Shown here: one piece after another, positions 44,070 to 45,895 of the stretch
Numbering within the stretch: the first letter of the stretch is position 1
Layout of the letters: every line of letters starts with the position of its first letter
From: Pseudomonadota bacterium
Lineage (GTDB): Bacteria > Bdellovibrionota > Bdellovibrionia > Bdellovibrionales > Bdellovibrionaceae
Length of the DNA stretch: 45,895 nt
Direction of reading: 5' to 3'
NCBI GenBank assembly: GCA_021300175.1
Contig: JAJTIC010000059.1
Span: 1-45,895 of the forward strand
Translations under genes and position numbers: made by a program
Notes under the pieces: model-generated
Seen by the model: the letters and a program-made list of their open reading frames with translations, nothing else
Databases searched by the model: none
What the model was told of the DNA's origin: nothing

Positions 44070-45818
44070 TTATTTTTTCTTCGTGGAAGCAGCTTTTTTG
44101 GTGGTTGCAGCTTTTTTATTTTCTTCGGCCACAGCTTTGACTTCGTCATCTTTTATTTCAGAGTCTTCGCCAGAAAGACCTAGCTTTTTAGCCTCTCTCG
44201 ATTTCAAAGAAGCAAGCTTACTCTGTGCTTCTTCGAGCTCTGCCACAGCATCTTCAGAATCTCGACCGAGAAGCTTTCTCAAACCTTCTTCAGCTTTTTT
44301 CTTACGCGCTTCAGGAGCTTTTGTGATTCTCGCTAACGTCTCAACAAGGATAGGACCAAACTGCTCAATGTGAGCCAGTTTTCGCTCAAGATCCGCTTCG
44401 CGAAATTCTTTTTTAATGTGCCGAGAAAGCTTTTGCCCAGCTTGCATCAAAGCTTTGCGAATTTCTTCCACAAGCTCTTCGGAAGCATCAATCGTCTCTT
44501 TAGAAGCATTTTTAAACTTAATGAATGGCGAAACGATGGACACTGCAAAAACATAAGGCCCGATGGGCAAAGACCCTTTGGGTTGACTCAGTCCATAGTT
44601 TTTCCAGTTCACAGACTCAATCGCCCATGTGATCGCACAACCAGATTTATCAAACTGCAAAGGGACTCGGTTTGCAAACCTCAACAACTGAACAGGTTCA
44701 TCGGCTTCGGTGTTACGATTCACAAATCTCGCAAGGGCCACTTCAACGACGACTGGTTTAAAGTCACAAATAGCAGGTTTTCGAGTCACGACCGAGAAAA
44801 AGTCCACTTCGCCCAGACGACCGATGGATTTTGAAAGAGCTTCTTCCCCCACCGTCAGAACCGACTTCGTGGATGGCGCCATTAATTCCGTGTCCTGCAC
44901 AGCTTGGAAGACTTTTTTGAAGTCTTCATCTTTCAGAGCTGCGATCGATTTATCGAGAAGCCCCTTCGGAAGACCTTTTTGAGTGAAGTCTTTCAAAGAC
45001 TGGTCAGAGATTCTCGAAAACCCTGTTTTTAAGAACTTATCGAGATTAATTTTTCCGAAAAGACTCGCATGAGTGATGAACTCGCCCAGCTTGAAAGTGT
45101 GAGGGTGAGGCAAAGTCGCCTCTGGAATTTCAGGAACTTGATTGCTGACTCTTTCAACTTTGACCCAGTCATTATCAAGAAGTTTGTATTTTAAAGTAAG
45201 GTGTGGATTCACCAGAACGGTTCCATCCAAATAAGTCAAAAGACCCCCGTCTCCGTTGAGTTGAATCCTTCCATCAATCACGAATTCAACTTTGACTCCT
45301 GATTTCTTATCCCAATCCACCGTTTCTTTGTTTCGAACAATCCCTGTATTGGTTTTAATATCCACGTCAATTTGGCACTTCACGGCCTTTCTCATACTGG
45401 CTGTTTTTGACATCACAAAAGCCCCTTTGGCATTCGTAAGCTGAGCCCATGTGGTGGCTGCAGAAATACCAATCCCTTGTTGCCCGCGTGAACATTGTCC
45501 GCGACCAAACTTCGAAGAGGCCAAGTACTCTCCAAAAACTTTGGCCAAGTCATCGGGTTCAATACCCGGTCCGTTATCTTCGACCACGATTTTCACAAGA
45601 TCCGTATTCTTGGTTGATCCTTGACCGACCCGAGTGATTTGAACAGAAATTTCAGGTAAAATATCATTCTGCTCACAGGCATCGAGAGAGTTGTCCACGG
45701 CCTCTTTCAGGGTGGTTAAAACAGCTTTCAGAGGGGAAGAAAACCCCACCTGTTGTAAGTTTTTAGCAAAATATTCAGCCGTACTACTCTTGGTAATTTT
45801 GCTCACAGCAAGACTCAA
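44070..45818 (-). CDS. top6B: DNA topoisomerase VI subunit B
   Basis: 582 residues. The GHKL ATPase motifs are clear: Asn43 in KEAVDNSLDACE, EDNGPGI at 80-86 and RGQQGIGISAAT at 111-122. STAEYFAKNLQQVGF at the start is typical of the B subunit. A transducer domain follows, and the tail is Lys- and Ala-rich (KKAATTKKAASTKKK). It binds ATP and gates DNA for subunit A. The frame opens at TTG 45818; GTG 45806, giving MSKITKSS, is an alternative and neither has a strong ribosome binding site. It lies directly upstream of top6A. The last 77 bp of the window show no further gene. Confidence 0.9.
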   Translation of the reverse strand: MSLAVSKITKSSTAEYFAKNLQQVGFSSPLKAVLTTLKEAVDNSLDACEQNDILPEISVQITRVGQGSTKNTDLVKIVVEDNGPGIEPDDLAKVFGEYLASSKFGRGQCSRGQQGIGISAATTWAQLTNAKGAFVMSKTASMRKAVKCQIDVDIKTNTGIVRNKETVDWDKKSGVKVEFVIDGRIQLNGDGGLLTYLDGTVLVNPHLTLKYKLLDNDWVKVERVSNQVPEIPEATLPHPHTFKLGEFITHASLFGKINLDKFLKTGFSRISDQSLKDFTQKGLPKGLLDKSIAALKDEDFKKVFQAVQDTELMAPSTKSVLTVGEEALSKSIGRLGEVDFFSVVTRKPAICDFKPVVVEVALARFVNRNTEADEPVQLLRFANRVPLQFDKSGCAITWAIESVNWKNYGLSQPKGSLPIGPYVFAVSIVSPFIKFKNASKETIDASEELVEEIRKALMQAGQKLSRHIKKEFREADLERKLAHIEQFGPILVETLARITKAPEARKKKAEEGLRKLLGRDSEDAVAELEEAQSKLASLKSREAKKLGLSGEDSEIKDDEVKAVAEENKKAATTKKAASTKKK

Positions 45819-45895
45819 ACACAGTTGTTCAGTTGTTAGATCAATTCATAGGAAACTGTAACGCTTGCCGCCATGTCCAGTCTAAAGTCTTAGAA

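Overview
The window reads as chromosome from a Bdellovibrio-like predatory or free-living bacterium (Bdellovibrionota). This is inferred from gene content: paired topoisomerase VI subunits, tandem DUF3015 proteins, a DUF4105 protein, a class III adenylate/guanylate cyclase coupled to a two-domain cNMP-binding protein, and several secreted proteins of unknown function around ordinary housekeeping genes. No rRNA, tRNA or CRISPR array was seen.

Layout. 1-4.6 kb: 5' end of a CheA-like gene, glpK, a PlsC-like acyltransferase, a porin and an Flp-type pilin pair. 4.7-12.2 kb: hutI coupled to gpmA, then the divergent sucA-sucB-lpdA operon. 12.2-16.6 kb: small secreted proteins and a cyclase/cNMP-binding pair. 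16.6-23.4 kb: an accessory island. 23.4-30.6 kb: a minus-strand run lptG-def-fmt-rpe-hutH-hutU and a small secreted protein. 30.6-34.3 kb: plus-strand response regulator, nadC, birA, thioredoxin-fold protein and GyrI-like protein. 34.3-42.2 kb: minus-strand S41 protease, lipoprotein hydrolase, DUF4105 protein, two DUF3015 proteins and a mitochondrial-type aconitase. 42.4-45.8 kb: a small secreted protein and the top6B-top6A pair.

The most unusual part is the island at about 16,589-23,407. Each edge carries two copies of the 14-mer GGGGTATCGGTCAC, and the two edge pairs are inverted relative to each other. Inside are a papain-like secreted protease, a large secreted protein, a collagen-like lipoprotein with a truncated, internally deleted duplicate, and three copies of a roughly 295-nt structured element. 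Each element carries a perfect Shine-Dalgarno sequence buried in a hairpin, followed by a tiny ORF (38-39 codons). Two copies encode a leucine-rich cationic amphipathic peptide ending LVLLALKILKKILDLFS; the third is frameshifted. The 5' and 3' ends of each element are complementary and could close the transcript. The architecture resembles type I toxin mRNAs (TisB, DinQ, Hok), but I recognise no known family and it may be undescribed.

Metabolically, the window covers histidine catabolism (HutH, HutU, HutI; no HutG/HutF seen), the 2-oxoglutarate dehydrogenase complex and aconitase. This fits an amino-acid-fed TCA cycle. Several start sites were moved to downstream codons with better ribosome binding sites; each case is explained in its entry.
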